Under the pieces are notes generated by a model. That model had not been told where the DNA came from. It was given only the letters and a program-made list of their open reading frames with translations, and did not search any database. Below, piece after piece: positions 62,508 to 64,000 of a stretch of 64,000 bases of DNA. Numbering within the stretch: the first letter of the stretch is position 1; each line of letters starts with the position of its first letter. A program made the translations under genes and the position numbers. The stretch comes from Coriaria nepalensis (taxonomy: Eukaryota > Streptophyta > Magnoliopsida > Cucurbitales > Coriariaceae), in NCBI GenBank assembly GCA_027186245.1, contig CP114483.1:30138642-30202641 (forward strand), written 5' to 3'.

Positions 62508-62969
62508 ATGAAGCTTACACTTCCTCTATTCATCCTCCTCTCTCTTCTCTTGGTAAGCATTCATTCAACAACATCTCTTCTTCTTTCATTTTGTTCTCTA
62601 CCCTTTATATCGTTCTGAATTTAACATCATCTCTTTGATCTGTTCTATCTTGTTACGACCATAAATTTTGTTTCGGAACTTTCAAATCGGGTTAAAATCG
62701 TCACGGAAAGCGCTATTGAAAGTGTTCCTAAAATTTGGATTTTTTTTGTTTTGTAGTGCGCCAATCTTAGTTGTGCTAGAAAGGATCTGGGAGATTATTG
62801 GAGAAGCGTAATGACAGACCAGCCAATTCCAAATGCGATAAGAGATCATCTTTTCGATGAAACTACTTCCGATTCCGACGATCATGATGCAAAGAAAGAG
62901 GACCGTTTTGTTAAGAACTTTGATCCTCATCCTAATGCTATAATATATCATTCACATGCTCATAAGTGA
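62508..62969 (+). CDS. Organ-specific protein (P4/S2 family), two exons
   Basis: Exon 1 is 62508-62552: 15 codons, MKLTLPLFILLSLLL, ending at a GTAAGC donor. The intron ends TTTTGTAG at 62756. Exon 2 is 62757-62969, phase 0, giving 85 aa. The mature part starts after a second hydrophobic step (CANLSCA|RK); then KDLGDYWRSVMTDQPIPNAI, an acidic stretch (SDSDDHDAKKED), RFVKNFDPHPNAIIYH and SHAHK. This matches pea P4 and tobacco S2 organ-specific proteins: a signal peptide, a GEYWR..M..Q.MP..I block and FV..F..RPN...Y repeats. Only one such repeat is present, so it is a short member. Secreted; molecular role of the family unknown. A possible AATAAA lies at 63002. The frame is intact. Confidence 0.87.
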
Positions 62970-63009
62970 AGAAGAAGTCCGATCTGGATGTCGGGTTTTA
63001 GAATAAAGA

Positions 63010-64000
63010 TTGTGGTATAAATTGCAGATTTAATTTAATTAAGATTTGATTGGAAGACAAAAAAAAAAAAAAAAAGTACTTATGAAGTAGATTGATTGAT
63101 GTGTTTTGATATGGGTGTTTCTGAATCTTGTTTCTGGTGTTGGATTGATGAGATATACCTTGTTAGTTTTATTAATATTGTTCTATCCAGTACGTGCATC
63201 ATGATTCATGAATCTGGCCTTGTTCATTCATTTGTTTGACAACTTTGAAGTTTCATTACTGTATATTGGGTTATTCTTTTTCTATAAATAAGATTAAAAA
63301 TTAAGTTGACTTTTTTTCCCCCCCAAAAAAAATAAGAACATCGACTAGAGAATTTGGTCATTTATCGTCTGAAGTTAAGGTGACTTAAAGCAGAGAAAGA
63401 TGATGGTGACCATTGAGTAAAAAAAAAAAAAATTAAATAAATTGAGTTAAAAATATTTAAATTTAAATTAAAGAGATGAAAATGTAAATAAAATTTTAAT
63501 AATTATTTAAATATATTTATAATTATTATATTTATATTTAATAAAATTAAAATTATTATTTATTATAAGTTGTACTTAGTTTTGAAAATTTATCTTTATT
63601 TTTTTAATAAATTTTAAATTTTAATATTGATGACGTTGCAACCGATAAACCATACCACATTAGTTGTTTTTGGGTCAAAGTCAAAATCAACGTTTCTTAG
63701 TTTTGAAAGACTGGATGTAAATTGTGAATTGTGTTCGGTTGTAAATTGTTTTTGGCTCTTTTGATATTATTTTTATAATAAAAAAAGTGGTCAAAATAAG
63801 ACTTTATTCCTCCGATAGATAGACAGGAGAAGGGACAGGTCCCTTAAGAAACCTCAGGATTCAGAGGAGGAAAAAAGTGACCTATTATAAAGCCGAATAA
63901 GGAAAGAAACAAGAACAGCCTGATAACAACACCCAAAATCCAAGCCCAAACGGTCCAGTTGGTAAGAAAACACAACAAACAAAAGCCCAAAAACACAAGA
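63010..64000. other. 3' flank and unassigned sequence to the window end
   Basis: A run of about 17 A at 63059-63075 follows the gene. From 63420 to 63620 the DNA is extremely AT-rich. From about 63800 the composition changes (gacaggagaagggacagg, cctcaggattcagagg), suggesting the edge of another element continuing past the window; it cannot be named from this piece. Confidence 0.4.

Noticed and set aside
1..64000. tRNA, rRNA or other structural RNA genes
   Set aside because: I found no A/B-box cloverleaf or rRNA core on reading; a covariance-model search would be needed to rule them out.

Overview
The window is nuclear DNA of a flowering plant, most likely a eudicot. It is AT-rich, has GT-AG introns and TTTAGGG-like tracts, carries plant-only families (BURP domain, organ-specific protein), and is packed with degraded Ty1/copia, Ty3/gypsy, hAT and Mutator-like (MULE) elements. 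The species cannot be fixed from this sequence alone.

Genes: three BURP-domain genes, all on the minus strand at about 11.5, 21.8 and 31.4 kb, form a dispersed tandem array. Each has a short signal-peptide exon, one phase-0 intron and a long exon with the complete four-CH BURP signature; all three reading frames look intact once the small first exon is added. A fourth intact two-exon gene at 62.5 kb (plus strand) encodes a small secreted organ-specific protein (P4/S2 family). I found no other convincing intact host gene.

Layout: 0-3 kb, a hAT element with terminal inverted repeats and an 8-bp target duplication; 3.2-4.5 kb, a copia RT remnant (minus); 5.8-8 kb, gypsy gag plus probable LTR (minus); 8.2-10.4 kb, a MULE remnant (minus); 11.5-12.5 kb, BURP gene 1; 14-21.5 kb, a large MULE carrying a mudrA-type transposase and, on the opposite strand, a DUF1985/Ulp1-protease gene; 21.8-22.8 kb, BURP gene 2; 24-25.2 kb, half of a second hAT transposase; 25.2-28 kb, an inverted, internally deleted copy of the 16.8-21.1 kb MULE; 28.3-30.7 kb, an internally deleted copia; 31.4-32.6 kb, BURP gene 3; 33.5-44.8 kb, a copia thicket with a nested LTR element and an inverted LTR; 45.1-46.0 kb, a non-autonomous hAT with perfect 8-bp duplication; 46.4-52.1 kb, a complete copia with two 569-bp LTRs (minus); 52.9-53.3 and 58.9-59.1 kb, two arrays of palindromic minisatellite units; 59.7-60.6 kb, a Myb/SANT-like pseudogene; 62.5 kb, the organ-specific gene.

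The most unusual signal is a shared MULE architecture: in three MULE copies the transposase is followed by a 0.5-0.65 kb degenerate telomere-like tract and then by a strong hairpin, although hairpin sequences differ between subfamilies. Two of these copies lie in opposite orientation on either side of BURP gene 2, so the gene sits between long inverted arms.
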